From NCBI GenBank assembly GCA_032622095.1, contig CP136064.1, positions 194,897,948 through 194,961,947 on the forward strand: DNA of 64,000 nucleotides, given 5' to 3'. The notes below the pieces were generated by a model. That model saw nothing but the letters and a program-made list of their open reading frames with translations. It had not been told where the DNA came from and made no database searches. The translations under genes were made by a program, and so were the position numbers. Source of the DNA: Siphonodentalium dalli. Lineage: Eukaryota; Mollusca; Scaphopoda; Gadilida; Siphonodentaliidae. Of the stretch, positions 23,677-36,190 are shown piece by piece; position 1 is the first letter of the stretch, and each line of letters starts with the position of its first letter.

Positions 23677-24927
23677 GGGTACGTTCATACGCTGGCAATA
23701 TTGCACTGCAAACTGCAAAAATGCCAGCTGCAAAGGTTGTTTTGTTTTGTTTTGTTAGCTGGCAATTTTGCCAGCTACCGACTAGCTCGTGCTAGGTCGT
23801 GTCTGGTCGTCAACAATCAACGGTGATGTGTGATAACGGCGTATACCTCTCTGTCGGTGGCCACAACACAAGGCCACTGACAATAATTGATTGTGTCTGT
23901 ACCGTCCTTGATACGATCGAATGGGATCGGGCTGTGTTCTCTGTGATTCTCATGCACACTTAAGTATGCATGTGTACGGATCTCCGTTATATGAGGATAT
24001 GATGATATGGCGTGATACAAAGAGTACCACAAGTGATGCTTCCCGAGTCATACATGTGGGAGCTATAGGGGAGGTGGTGGCAGGACTCACTATGAGTATC
24101 CATGCATTGCTTCAAATGTGCTTACTTCAGTGAGCGTGTACAAATTCTCAATTGTTATCGAAATGGTCATATCAGAATGGCACATCGAGATATCACTCAA
24201 TTCAGACCAAGCTGGGGTTCGAATACATGTACATGCCAACACCATCTACCCAGACTGCGATATCGATGTAATTGTAGTGATTTAAAAGTGACTGCTTTTG
24301 TCGTGGTGGTGGGACGGGGTCTAACAGTAGGGAACATGGGGTGTTAGTCTTTGGCATTGATAAAGCATATATGGGCCTATATAAATATTCATGCCATTTG
24401 AATAACAATATATTGTGTGCTTTTGATTAATTTGTGTTACTATTTATTTGATTTCTTTGTGTTGTTTAACATCGGCACCACGTCCCCCCGTTTTTTCTTA
24501 ACTTATTGATTTGCTTAACATGAAGACCAACGAGTTTGTGACTAAAATTATTGGAATGACAAGTTTGGAGTTTGGGATGATACCCGGGAAGATTTGAATT
24601 CGTCGGTTATCTTCGTTGAACCAAGTACGGACCCACCACATCATGTCTAGGTGACGTTTATTGTACGCATATATGAGCAGCATCCCAGCGAGAGAGCTGG
24701 CCGTGGCGATATCACATTCCAACATGTCAATTGACATTATCTTGACTGGCCTAAGAATACCAACACGCATCGTGTTCTAATATATTGCAAACAGCTCATC
24801 AATCAGGCAAAACGGTTGTCGTTCATTGATCACTACTAACGCTGATTTGTTGACAGTGGGCAGAAATTAATCCGTTTTGGCAATTTTGCAGTTTGCAGTG
24901 CAATATTGCCAGCGTATGAACGTACCC
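23677..24927. mobile_element. PIF/Harbinger-like element, degenerate
   Basis: The ~53-bp terminal inverted repeats begin GGGTACGTTCATACGCTGGC (23677) and end with the complement (24927). The flanking trinucleotides GTA and TTA are close to the TWA duplication of Harbinger elements. Inside, on the minus strand near 24,640, lies a WWVRTWFNEDNRR stretch like the W-V-R motif at the N-terminus of Harbinger transposases. No intact transposase is present, so it is a 1.25-kb non-autonomous remnant. Confidence 0.7.
24498..24770 (-). pseudogene. Harbinger transposase N-terminal remnant
   Basis: A 90-codon minus-strand frame, of which only the KRHLDMMWWVRTWFNEDNRR part resembles the opening segment of PIF/Harbinger DDE transposases. 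The DDE catalytic region is missing. Its position between Harbinger-type ends supports the call. Confidence 0.45.
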
Positions 24928-25143
24928 TTACTGGCCAAATCAGTAAATTGTATTTTGTTTTGATAATGCTTTTAGGCTGTAAGCCCGTTAATAACAACAG
25001 GTGTCTGTTTAGATATCACTCTGTTTGTTTAGCACCTTCAGCAGAGAATTGAGAATTCACAGTTAGATAATCATTACATCATTTACATAATTTTATTAAA
25101 CTATAGTTGGACAGATTTTTCACAAATCTGTCAACTCATTATA

Positions 25144-25381
25144 CAGTAATGCCCTAAATAATCGACTCCTTAACCACAGCAGAATTATGGGTAATTTTTC
25201 AGGATTTAGTCGGAAATATGGCTTGTTGCCATTCATCGGAAAGCTCTCACCGATAGCTTTCCGATGAATGGCAACAAGCCATATTTCCGATAATAGCAAC
25301 AAGCCATACTTCCGAATAAATCCTGAAAAATTACCCATAATTCTGCTGTGGTTAAGGAATCAATTATTTACGGCATTACTG
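25144..25381. mobile_element. 238-bp foldback MITE, mariner-type ends
   Basis: Arms of about 110 bp start CAGTAATGCCCTAAATAATC and pair across most of the element; an extra partial copy of the inner arm (aacaagccatacttccgaat) sits near 25,290. TA precedes the left end; the right flank is TC, one change from TA. Confidence 0.75.
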
Positions 25382-25639
25382 TCTCATAGACTTCCCACGA
25401 AGCATTGAGATCCAAAAGGAAATTTAAGTTTGTGAAACGGTCTGTAATCTTCCCCGGACAATATCCATCATAGAAAGAGCTTAATATATCAAATGGAATT
25501 GACAAATAATTGATCAGCGACATAATTAAAAACTGCGACAAGATCATCATAGTCAGTCTTTATATTTGTTTATATTTTTATGTGTATATTTGCATCCTTA
25601 GTATCATATATATATTTTCATTATTGTGTGATTTATCAA

Positions 25640-26180
25640 AGTTCCATCAATTTATACTATTACCTACCGTAACAAAGATATGAGGGGTATATAGGATTGG
25701 AATCAGCTTGTCGGTCCGTCCGTCCATCTGTCTGAGCTTGTATTCCTACATTTTTCACTCAATTTTTTAAAAACTTGGCACATATATTTCCCCTTTTTAT
25801 ACGCCCGTTTGAAAAAACGGTCGTATTATGTAAATTGGTTGTACGTCCGTCCGTCATTCGTCCGTCGGCTTTTGGTTTCCGGATGATAACTTTAGATTGA
25901 ATCCAGTGAACTGATAATATGCATGTATAGGTATGCATGGCTTCACACAACAGGACGGCCTGATAATTAGCTCATTTGCTGATCGCCAAGTTTCAAGCAT
26001 CATCAACATTATCATTTCCATCATAATCATCGTCAGCATTAATCATAATCATGATAAATTTATCAATTACTCCATGTTCTTTTATCCATAAAATATCGCC
26101 TCACGCATGATCAAAATAAAATTGGTATGTAACAACGACAAAAGCTTTCTGCGTTTTGTGTATATGATGCCATGAATCCT
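25640..26180. other. Non-coding, dispersed-repeat remnants
   Basis: Two tracts rich in GTCCGTCCGTC (about 25,713-25,735 and 25,848-25,870) sit in sequence typical of animal SINE-like or non-autonomous repeats (for example acgcccgtttgaaaaaacgg near 25,801). No gene is recognised. Confidence 0.4.
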
Positions 26181-26189
26181 TTCTCTTGT

Positions 26190-26636
26190 TAACGCCCGTA
26201 GAGATTATATTCCACCAGTACAAACCTTGTTTTGACAGGGAACCTTATAAAATCGAAAATATAACACGGGAATATATTTCTTTGTTATAATCTATCTCTT
26301 AATAATGTACTTCACTGTAGGTGAAGGTCCCAACTCGAAAAGTCACGATTTAATTGACTTTGTGAGTGATTTTGCTTTGCGTTTTTTACAATTATGGAAT
26401 TTCTCCTAGATAATTAATTGAATGTTTATTGCGATATCGGCTCACAAAAGTCACAGAAAAGCATGACATTTCGAGTTGGGTCCTTCATCTACAGTGAAGT
26501 ACATTATTAAGGAACAGATAGTAATTAAGAAATATATTCCCCGTGTTATATTTTCGAATGTATAAGGTTCCCTGTCAAAACATAAAAAAGTTCCAAGGTT
26601 GTGTACTGGTGGAATATGATCTCTATACGGGCGTTA
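26190..26636. repeat. 447-bp foldback element
   Basis: The left arm from taacgcccgtagagattata and the right arm ending atctctatacgggcgtta pair over roughly 170 bp with a central spacer. A second, one-armed copy lies at 30,860-31,180. Confidence 0.75.
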
Positions 26637-26695
26637 GCTAGAGTGGAGATTAATGACATGATCTAATTTCTGTGCTGAAACTGAAACGTAGGTGC

Positions 26696-27145
26696 CTGGG
26701 CCCTGTTTCAAAAAGCAACTTATGACATAGTTGGGACTTAAGATGGTCATAAGTTCAAACTTCAGTCATAAGTGCGTTTCACGAACAAGGTCTTAACTTA
26801 TGATGGTCTTAACTTTGGTCTTAACTTTAAGACTGGTGTGAGGTGTCTTAAGATAATCTTAAAGTTAAGACCGACATGATAAGTAGCATATCGATCACAG
26901 ATATGGCGGCCTAAGTTATTTTGCAATTACGGAGAGATCTACGACGACAAATGCTATTTAGGGACAGAAACAATCCACTGGATTGTATGGACGATAAAGA
27001 GATTAGAGCAAAATATCCTATTCGAAATGGTTGGAACATTATCACGTGGTGCTTTTTGAAAATTAAATGCCCACTCCCATGTCGTGATTTTCAAGGCTGT
27101 CCAAAGTTTTGTCATGTTTTTTGTTTTGCAGGGGTGGGATGACCA
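26696..27145 (+). pseudogene. HARBI1-like transposase N-terminal remnant
   Basis: A terminus-like sequence ggccctgtttcaaaaagcaac is followed by repetitive cttaactt motifs and then, from 26,921, a frame reading LRRQMLFRDRNNPLDCMDDKEIRAKY. This matches the conserved start of PIF/Harbinger (HARBI1-type) transposases (RDR-NP-D...ELY/I-R-Y). Similarity ends after about 40 residues and the catalytic DDE domain is not found. Confidence 0.6.
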
Positions 27146-28092
27146 TTGTACAGCATACTGTATATATGATATACACACCCGTAACGATGATACCCCTTAA
27201 TGCGAGTGTGCTAATGAAAACGTAGTTATTTATATCCATGCTATGACAACCGATAGATATACATCTGCATAAAAATAATTAAAAAGTTGCTCTAACAAAT
27301 ATTTTTCATTTCCCTTTGAATCGAAAAATGACCTATGTGTGTCCTGATGACATCGCCGATTTATTTCTATTATTGCTACACGTAGAGAGCGATGGTCGAT
27401 AATACACGTGTTATGTCGGCTCACATAAAAAAAATCGCCGCCTGACCATTGCTCTCAGTGGACTAACTCGGCGTGACTGCATGGTCGCAGTCATGCATCG
27501 ATCCATATAATTATATTGTCTTATTTCTGACACCGCCACTCACCAGTAAACGCAAAGTAAATACTCACATGGGAATTTGATTCAGTAGACATTCTTGCCC
27601 TCATCGATACAAAAACAACTTTAACTTGAAAAGACACTATTGTGTGCGGATTGACAGCTAAAACCGTGCCAGTATATAGAAATCGGAGAAATACATGACT
27701 TTCAACACAAACATGAACATATAAATATAAGATACAAGTGAGTGATTGCGTCAAATATATATGAGCGATGTGTGACTCTTGGAGAACATTGAACCTAGTA
27801 TCGGCGACCACGTTGATCCCAACATCTGATACAGTATAACGCAAATTTATGACCCACTTAAGGTTTGGCCCCACCTCCGTTATCATGATTCTCTCGTTAT
27901 AGTTTCCCTTACCCCAATTCTGCGAGGCCACTCCAACAGCCACACTTAAACAGTAACTTCTACAATACACCTGAATTAAAACCATCTCCGATATTTGAAT
28001 TCATTAGCAATTGAATGCCAGGGGAGAGGAGCTCCGATAAGTTCGGCAACTTGTGCTCCGATCATCTGTGCCCACACTCATATCATCATCAT
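27146..28092. other. Intergenic, one unrecognised open frame
   Basis: A 154-codon minus-strand open frame (27521-27985) has no motif I recognise and a composition rich in Val/Ile/Ser. I do not call it a gene. No RNA gene is seen. Confidence 0.3.
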
Positions 28093-30516
28093 ATATGGCA
28101 AGGAATGTGAGCAGAATAAAACAGGGTCACCATTTTCGTTTCACGTAGAGGCCCTTGAAACAAGTGGAAACAAGTGGAAACAGACATCCCGTGACTATAT
28201 AGTTTTTAAATGTTTTTTCTTAGGTTCTTCTGAGACGATATTAAGACTCAGGAGCAATTCTATTTCAAGTTGATTCAGTGGAAACATCACGAAACAAACT
28301 GGGACAGTGGTAACACTATATAATTTTATTTTATTTTTTGTTTTGTTTTTTTTTCTGATACGATGGAAACAGGGGAAACAGAGGAAACAAACCATTCCCG
28401 AACATTATTAAGACTCGGGAACAATTTTATTTCAAGTTGATTCAGTGGAAACATCACGAAACAAATGGGTACAGTGGTTACACTATATATTTTTATTTAA
28501 TTTATTCTTTTGTTTTTTTTCTGATACGATGGAAACAGATGAAACAAACCATTCCCGAACAATATTAAGACTCGGGAGCAATTTTATTTCAAGTTGATTC
28601 AGTGGAAACATCACGAAACAAGCTGGGCCAGTGGTTACACTATATATTTTTATTTAATTCATTTTTTGTTTTTTTTTCTGATACGATGGAAACACACGAA
28701 ACAGAGATCATCAATATTTTCTACCAGCTCTAAAATGACAAAACGGGCATTAACCTCCAAGTGGGACAACCCATGCAACAGACATTATAGACATGTCCCG
28801 GTAAATATGTATTAAATATAATATTGCTCACCGCTGCCTTCATCGCAATTCTGATATAGATATATGTCTGATATATGTCTGTTGCATGGGTTGTCCCACT
28901 TGGAGGTTAATGCCCGTTTTGTCATTTTAGAGCTGGTAGAAGATATTGATGATCTCTTATTCTCCAACTTGCCTCAATATAGCAACAAAACGCTGCATAC
29001 AGTATATTCACTGTGGGAGAGAGTGGGAAATGCCTGGGTATTGTGCATGTATATATCGCCAACCATATTGAAATCTCCCTCTCTCTAATCTTAGTTAATA
29101 TCGCATGAAATACATAGAACGTTTTCTACAATAATTCTTTTTTATACAAGAAAAGGTAAAGAGTAACAATTGGTTCAAGAGTTTTGTTAAACAATTCACG
29201 AGAGGCGTCTGTATGTTTCTTACCCACACGTCTCACCTTGAGTGAATTATTTAACGTAATTCTTGGAACTAATTGACTACTCTATTTATTACACTTCTGC
29301 ATCAATTTGGTTCGCCAAATATGATTAAAACATGCAGAATTAATGCATGAAAGTCCCGATGTGTCGAAACTTCAATCTAGATCAGTAAGCGACGTAACGT
29401 CGATGACGTAACAGGATATGACATAATTCACTAGTGACATTAACATTTTCAATTAACATCTTTTTCAATGGAAATCATGCATAGGAGTGTAATAAAAACA
29501 ATAAATCCTATTCTTACAGCTTTATATTAAAACAAAATCATGAAATATGTCTGAATGGGGCGCTCGGTGTGTATTATCGTGTCCATGTATTTATCCTTGG
29601 CATGTCAAAGGTCCTCCTTCTCACATTGAAAACAGGCCATCAGATTTACTTGAGAGAATTAAGGCAGTCAGATTGTTTATATCCAATCGTTAATTTCCAT
29701 ACCCTAGTCTTAATATTGTTGGGAATGGTTTGTTTCCTCTGTTTCATCTGCTTCCATCGTATCAGAAAAAAAAACAAAAAAATAAATTAAATAAAAATAT
29801 ATAGTGTTACCACTGTCCCAGCTTGTTTCGTGATGTTTCCACTGAATCAACTTGAAATAAAATTGCTCCCGAGTCTTAATATTGTTCGGGAATGTTTTTT
29901 TCCTCTGTTTCATCTCTTTCCATCGTATCAGAAAAAAAAACAAAAAAATTAATTAAATAAAAATATATAGTGTAACCACTGTCCCAGCTTGGTTCGTGTT
30001 GTTTCCACTGAATCAACTTGAAATAAAATTGCTCCCGAGTCTTAATATTGTTCGGGAATGGTTTGTTTCCTCTGTTTCATCTGTTTCCATCGTATCAGAA
30101 GAAAAAAATTAAATAAAAATATATAGTGTTACCACTCTCCCAGCTTGTTTCGTGATGTTTCCACTGAATCAACTTGAATTAAAATTGCTCCCGAGTATTA
30201 ATATTGTTCGGGAATGGTTTGTTTCCTCTGTTTCATCTGTTTCCATCGTATCAGAAGAAAAAAAAATAGAAAAAATAAAATAAAATTATATAGTGTTACC
30301 ACTGTCCCAGTTTGTTTCGTGATGTTTCGACTGAATCAACTTGAAATAGAATTGCTCCTGAGTCTTAATATCGCCTCAGAAGAACCTAAGAAAAAACATT
30401 TAAAAACTATATAGTCACGGGATGTCTGTTTCCACTTGTTTCCACTTGTTTCAAGGGCCTCTACGTGAAACGAAAATGGTGACCCTGTTTTATTCTGCTC
30501 ACGTTCCTTGCCATAT
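28093..30516. mobile_element. 2.4-kb foldback element with tandemly repetitive arms
   Basis: The outer arms (atatggcaagga ... gaccctg... and complement) pair from 28093/30516 inward for about 250 bp. Each arm then contains about 165-bp direct repeats built on gagcaattttatttcaagttg, gtggaaacatcacgaaac and ctgatacgatggaaacag: three in the left arm, four inverted in the right. An inner hairpin (about 28,706-28,785 with 28,878-28,957) and a third small one (about 29,160-29,282) lie between. No transposase is seen. Long arms with internal tandem repeats are typical of foldback/Galileo-type elements; the superfamily is not resolved. Confidence 0.8.
29160..29282. repeat. Imperfect hairpin inside the foldback element
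   Basis: gagtaacaattggttcaaga and the complementary end near 29,282 pair imperfectly around a cacgtctcacc centre. Possibly a separate MITE nested in the larger element. Confidence 0.5.
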
Positions 30517-30859
30517 CTATCATCATTGTTATATTTAATCTGTGTAATATATATTGTATATAGTGGGTCACAATAAATATGTTCAAATCATATCATGATT
30601 ATTACTGATTTAAATTGACACCCCACGAAATAACGACTATGCGCTATCGCAGACTATATATATTAGGGTGTCACCACCTCTTTTGTGTATAGGAGGTACG
30701 TGATTCATATATAACCATCTGTTACCAAGTACTTTGAATTCATATACGTCCAATTCAGCCGGTATTCGGGGTTCAACAAAAAGGCTGGCACGCAGCTATT
30801 ATAGAACAAAATTACACAAATTTTTATTATTTTCCAGTCCAAATGACATATTTTGATGA

Positions 30860-31180
30860 ATTTAAGGGCATTTGAACGATTTTGCTTTGCATCGCTTACT
30901 ATTATGGAATTTCTCCCAGGTAATGAATCCAATATTTATTGCGATATCGTGTCACAAAATAGCATACAATCTCGATCTGGGACCACTCTCTAATGTGAAG
31001 TAGATTTTAGAGGAACAACTTTTAAAAAAGAAATATGTTCACTGTCGTGTTTGTTCAATGCTATAAAGTTCCCGACATGTCAGAACGTGTCAGAGCATTT
31101 AAAAGTGACCCGGTTTTGTAATGGTGGAATATCAACTCTACGGGTGTTAGCCAGCGTAGAGATTCGTGGCATGATCTAGT
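30860..31180 (+). repeat. Second copy of the 26.2-kb foldback family (partial)
   Basis: Shares gattttgctttgc, ttatggaatttctccYagRtaat, attgcgatatcg and the right-arm end (ctctacgggYgttagcYag) with 26,380-26,650. Confidence 0.65.
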
Positions 31181-31199
31181 ATTCAAAATTCAGGGGGGT

Positions 31200-32100
31200 A
31201 GGGGTGACACCCCCATATTTAGCTGACGATGAATTTCCCCATGTGGGTAATCGATGATGTGTAATATGACTAAATTTTCGCTAGCTCGGAAGAATTATTT
31301 GCGTTGACGTACGTTTTACTGATTACATGGGCGGCTTGTCCACCGAAACAATCCAATTGACGCCACTCCGTATACATTACGCGTTCATTGGAGATTGGAG
31401 ATGGAGTACAAGATGTCTGTCGGAGATCGCACTTTGAAGACAAACACTCAGAACTGGTTTTCACGGCAGGCTAATTGGTAACGTTACATATCTTGATCAC
31501 GATAGGGACTCATCAAGTGAAAGAACATCCACTGCCCATACTCGTCCAGCTATAGCCATACCATTGAATATTTCAGGAGCGCGCATAGCTGAATATATAT
31601 AGTAATTTCCAGTTTGGTTTGTTTGGTGCTTATGGTCGAACCAGTCGCTGGGCGTTTTCAGTTTGGTTTGGGGAGGACAGACTGGGCAGATGATTGATTT
31701 CAATGGGAAATAATTCCAATGCACATAGATCACCAAACCCCGATATAAGCAACAGTTACTGACAAACTTGCCCAGATACACGACTAACGTTATCAGCTTT
31801 CTGCGGATCACAATCACGCGCGCCATCGGGAATAGAATCCAGAGCCAGGAACATATTGTCACCAATGAAGTCTCTAACCCAAAGCGGATTTGATTTTTAA
31901 TTTGATTAAAACGTTTGTTTTCTGACGGGGAAAACTAGTGTATACGTGAGCTGTGGCAATTCACAGTATATATTAAAAAATCAGTAATCGCATTTATAAC
32001 TGAAATTTACAAGGAAAATAGGTATGGATTGTGTCCTGATTTTGAACATCAAATTTATATCAACCCATTTAATAGATGTTCGTAAAAATGCACACAATCC
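31200..32100. other. Intergenic, no gene recognised
   Basis: Minus-strand open frames of 64 and 122 codons (31270-31464, 31497-31865) were read; neither shows a family signature. No repeat structure stands out. Confidence 0.3.
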
Positions 32101-32147
32101 TTTTCATACAATAAGGGCGCGTACACATGAAGCTGCAAGAAAATATC

Positions 32148-32193
32148 TGCAAGAAAATATCAGGTACAATTGTACTCTGATATTTTCTTGCTG
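32148..32193. repeat. Perfect-core hairpin
   Basis: gcaagaaaatatcaggtac and its complement meet at a GTACAATTGTAC centre. Probably a small MITE. Confidence 0.65.
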
Positions 32194-32597
32194 CAAAGAT
32201 TACGCCCGTGAGAAAGCGACGGGTTATATGGCGTTGATTGAGCTCAATGTGACTAGCGTTAGTCGTGTTTGTTGAAGTGAATTACTGCGTACAAACAACC
32301 TATAGTCCATATCGAATATTCATAGAGCTATGGAAATTTTTAAATGCCACCTATTTTAACGTGAAAGGAACGCGCCCTCGTCGTTGGAGTAGGGATGTGT
32401 GTTCTTCATGAACACACGAAAGGACATCTAACAGACGTTGGTGGGTTCGGCCCTGGGCCACATCTCACATGCGAGAAGAGCGAGGAACCGCCAACAATTT
32501 CTTATTCGAAACGTACATACAGTCCAAATTAAAGTAAAACAACTAAATCAAGGCATGTGAGGTACCAAATATAAAGCATCCCCATACACGCAGGAAC

Positions 32598-32860
32598 GTG
32601 GCTAGAGGGTTTCCGTTGTGGGGGGGGGGGGTGTCCACCTTTGGGAAATTCCAACTGACCCCCCCCCCCCCCCTTGAATCAGAATCAGACCAAACACAAG
32701 TTTTCCATAATTCCATTTGCACCCCTTGCACCTCAGTGCTCTCAGGCCTAATATTAGACCATGGTTCGGCCCGGTGTGCGAAAGTTTTGTCCAAAGTTGG
32801 GGGGGGGGGGGTGAGACACCCCCAACACCCCACCCTGTCGCCACGTCTCTGCACACACGT
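32598..32860. repeat. MITE-like segment with homopolymer G and C runs
   Basis: Contains a G run (about 32,620-32,631), a C run (about 32,659-32,673) and another G run (about 32,800-32,811). The ends (gaacgtggctagagggt and accctgtcgccacgtc) are loosely inverted. The runs could form quadruplex or hairpin structures and are prone to length error in assemblies. Confidence 0.5.
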
Positions 32861-33415
32861 AGTATATACATGTATATATCTAATACATCGGCTGTTCTGA
32901 CAACCAATATAACATGGAAATACGTAGTATGTTGAAACAGACGATACCATTGATGGATCATAACTCGAGCGTTTGAATTGTTACGATCATATCCCCGCGA
33001 GATTAGTTAACGGATACCGATGGCCACCTCTCAAGGTGAACACATATCACCAATTGGCGATAAAATATCAGCGCGCTGCCTTCGTCTAATATTTTCCGGT
33101 ATTATTTATTTCATTGGTCAAGTATACGCGCCCTAACTCCTGCAACAACTATCATGCAAACTCATCCACTCACAAATACCAGATAGCAGCTATCCGAACG
33201 TCTGAAGCGACGGTTTATATATATAGTACATTATATACTGCATATATAGTGACGTTGAACAAGCTTCACTATTTCTGGACAGTTTGTGATGAGTAAAGTT
33301 GATATATATATACATTTTACCCACGGAGGCGCCGGGAGTTTCCAGGTAATCACATTCATAATATTTGACCTACCATGCATTGGCGATTTACAATCTGGAC
33401 TGATTTACAAGTTTC

Positions 33416-33978
33416 GTATGGGAGGCCAAATTCACTTTTAATAATTTGCGCTTAAGCGCAATTATTTTTACTTAAGCACAATTATTTGCTATTAAGCACA
33501 ATTAAGCGCAAATTAAGGAAATTAAAAACCATTACCTAATACACATCCTGTTGATATTGGCAGAGTCCACCACACATTTCAGAAGTTCAAACAAATTATG
33601 TTGATACCGGGCGTAACCTCAAGCCACTCACTGACTAGTGACTATACAATGACTTAAATGATTATATGGGACCAGTATGCACATAACATAACATTTATTT
33701 GATACATTTGCTTGAAAACTGTCAAAAAATTACTCGACAAAGACAATTTGTATTTTCGCATTCCGGCTAATCTTCCATCCGTAACATTATACTTCGTATA
33801 CTCAACAGACTTTCAAATAATGGAAATCTGGTTACTTTATTATCTGACTCAGAGACTATAGAAACCAACAACAACATTTGAGTACAGTATCCCTTTAAGC
33901 AAAAACATATGCGCCGAAGCACAAATTTGCGCTTGAGCTTAAGCGCAAATAATTATTAAAAGTAAATTTCGCCTGTAC
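33416..33978. mobile_element. ~560-bp element with inverted ends rich in TTGCGCTTAAGCGCAA
   Basis: The left end (gtatgggaggccaaattcac, then ttttaataatttgcgcttaag) and the complement of the right end (gtacaggcgaaatttac, then ttttaataattatttgcgct) match over about 50 bp. The interior has no open frame of note. A non-autonomous DNA transposon of unknown superfamily. Confidence 0.6.
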
Positions 33979-33989
33979 TAATCATAATT

Positions 33990-35340
33990 TCGTCACCAAA
34001 ACCGTCTGGCATTTAAACTGAGTCCTGACCCTGTGCCAACAAGGGTGCTCAGTTGGCGAGGTAGGTACATGGCGCATTATAGGCCAACATAAACCGTCCA
34101 ATGGTGGTGAAGCTTGTTCAAATCCAGATAAAAGCGCTGATTTATGATCCACAGACATAGAAAAGCGGTCTTGGTCACAAAAGGTCTCAATTTTCTAGTT
34201 TTCTCGGATACACGGAAATTTATATATCAGTATAAGATGTCAGCTTCGTGTTCCGACCTGCTGTAGAATTTGAAAGTGGTGTCGTTGCTATTGCAACAGC
34301 GTGTAAACAAGGCAGGTATATTTTGAGGAAAACACTTTAGTATATTATATGGGGAAATGTCCAAATCAGGCGATGATTTTTGTCATATGAATTAGTTAAG
34401 GATGTGTCCGAGTAACAAAAGTTGATTTCTGGCCATGTTTGCCAGTTGGTTTCCTTGGATCTGTGTTTTTTTACTTGTAGTGAAGCTATTATTGGAACAA
34501 TCTCTCTTCGTGGTATTTCCTCCGCTCGTAAAGCTGACAATGTCATGATATATAGCCTGTATAGCCTGTATATATATAGCGACTGAAATGACAGTAAACT
34601 ATCCTGTCACCGTACAGGGAATTGTAATGGCATCCAATATGGCTTCCAATGTTGACATGTCACACATATACTTTAACCGTAAACATCCGTAGTTTGTACG
34701 ATAAGTATCACACTACTGATTGATATAGATGCACGTCGATCTGTGAGAACTTAATCCTTAAAGCCACTAAGTCTTGGTGTGCTCCAAAATATACCAAATA
34801 ATTTTCGCTTTAAAAGTACAACTTTGAACACGATGTTGGGTCCCAAACAAAAAAAACACAGCTATTTGCACGACATGGAACAGAAAAAGAGCGTTCCGTG
34901 TTTCATTTCTGTGCGGAAAACATTGGCTGGAAAATGGTTGTGATCATAGAAAGTATTTTTCAGAGCAAATGAAACAGATATATCAATATTTCGTGCATTT
35001 GTCAACCTATTTTATACCTCCTTCTCACAGCCTAGTTTTGAGTCATATAACTGAACTCTATATATTTACATGTTCCTTAAAATGTTCCAATAAATACATA
35101 TAGGCCTATACACCCCTTTAATTTTTAGCACGCGTCTTTGCTAAATATATAGACCCAAACGCTGGAAGATGTGTTATCCAACAAATGCAAACACTATCTT
35201 TCTCACTAATACTATGTACTTACTTTTCTGTTATCACATTCTCGTCATTTTACAAAACTGTATCGTCATTATTTTTTTATTCTGGAGAGGGGCTATATAC
35301 CTAAAATGAAATAACTTGTACTCTGATCCATGTGTAAATT
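33990..35340. other. Intergenic, nothing recognised
   Basis: AT-rich sequence without a supported gene, RNA or clear repeat structure; only short random open frames. Confidence 0.35.
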
Positions 35341-35346
35341 TTATAA

Positions 35347-35816
35347 CATATGTGACCCGCCATATCAAATCCAGTCGGAAGTCGGGATTTTTTTACCCTG
35401 TGCCAATGCATTCTCTTATATATGCGAGTCGACCATATATATGTCGCCTCGCATATATAAGAGAATGCATTGGCCTAACAATTTTTTACAATTTTAATAA
35501 TTTTTTCTTGTATTCTTTAACAATTTTATAATTTCACCCATACAGAGCCCCAGACAAACATGAGCAGACGACACTCTTCTATATGCTTCTATATATGTGT
35601 GGGGCTCCCTGCAGGGTAATGGATGTTTTTTTATTTTATGTCCTAAAAATGTCAGAAACATTTATTTAAAAAAAATGATAAAAAATTGTTAGGCCAATGC
35701 ATTCTCTTATATATGCGAGGCTACCTATGGTCGACTCGCATATATAAGAGAATGCATTGGCACAGGGTAAAAAAAACCCGAATTCCGACTGGATTTGATA
35801 TGGCGGGTCACATATG
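35347..35816. mobile_element. 470-bp foldback element with a hairpin inside each arm
   Basis: The outer arms run from catatgtgacccgccatatc (35347) and end in the complement at 35816, about 130 bp each. Each arm contains a complete hairpin of its own (ccaatgcattctcttatata paired with its complement across a short gtcgacc-type loop). The hairpin also occurs alone at 22,904-22,983. The centre (35,490-35,690) is AT-rich and non-coding. Confidence 0.85.
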
Positions 35817-35939
35817 TTTGAAGTAAAAGTACTAATTCATACATGCTACCAAAACGAAATTCATTGGAAGTTCTGCTGCTGTTGTCGTGGTTTTATCCGG
35901 AAACATCGAGTGGACCATATCATTAACCATGTCTATACT

Positions 35940-36190
35940 AAAGCATCATTGATGAGTAGTTGTCCCATGGGAAATGTTCAGATAATAAGTTCAGGAAACG
36001 ACCATATATAGGTCTTTTTTTAAACTTATTATTTGAACATTTGCTTCAATAAATCCTTCTGCACTTTATTTATATGTCGTCTGCTTTTATCACCTTATCA
36101 TCACCGCAAATCAATATTAGACCATTCCTATGTACATTTTTTAACTGACTGGGAGAATCCATTTGGTATAGAAAGGTTCAGAGAACCAAT
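35940..36190 (-). repeat. Unsplit copy of the NADSYN1-intron dispersed repeat
   Basis: On the minus strand this contains, in one piece, the two segments found at 16,305-16,430 and 20,140-20,250, including the aatgttcaRataataagtt hairpin. Confidence 0.6.

Noticed and set aside
27521-27985. 154-codon minus-strand ORF
   Set aside because: No recognised motif, no homologous copy in the window and no supporting splice or promoter signals; kept only as an unrecognised frame.
31497-31865. 122-codon minus-strand ORF with CPVCPPQTK
   Set aside because: A lone CxxC is not enough for a zinc finger, and the rest shows no family pattern.
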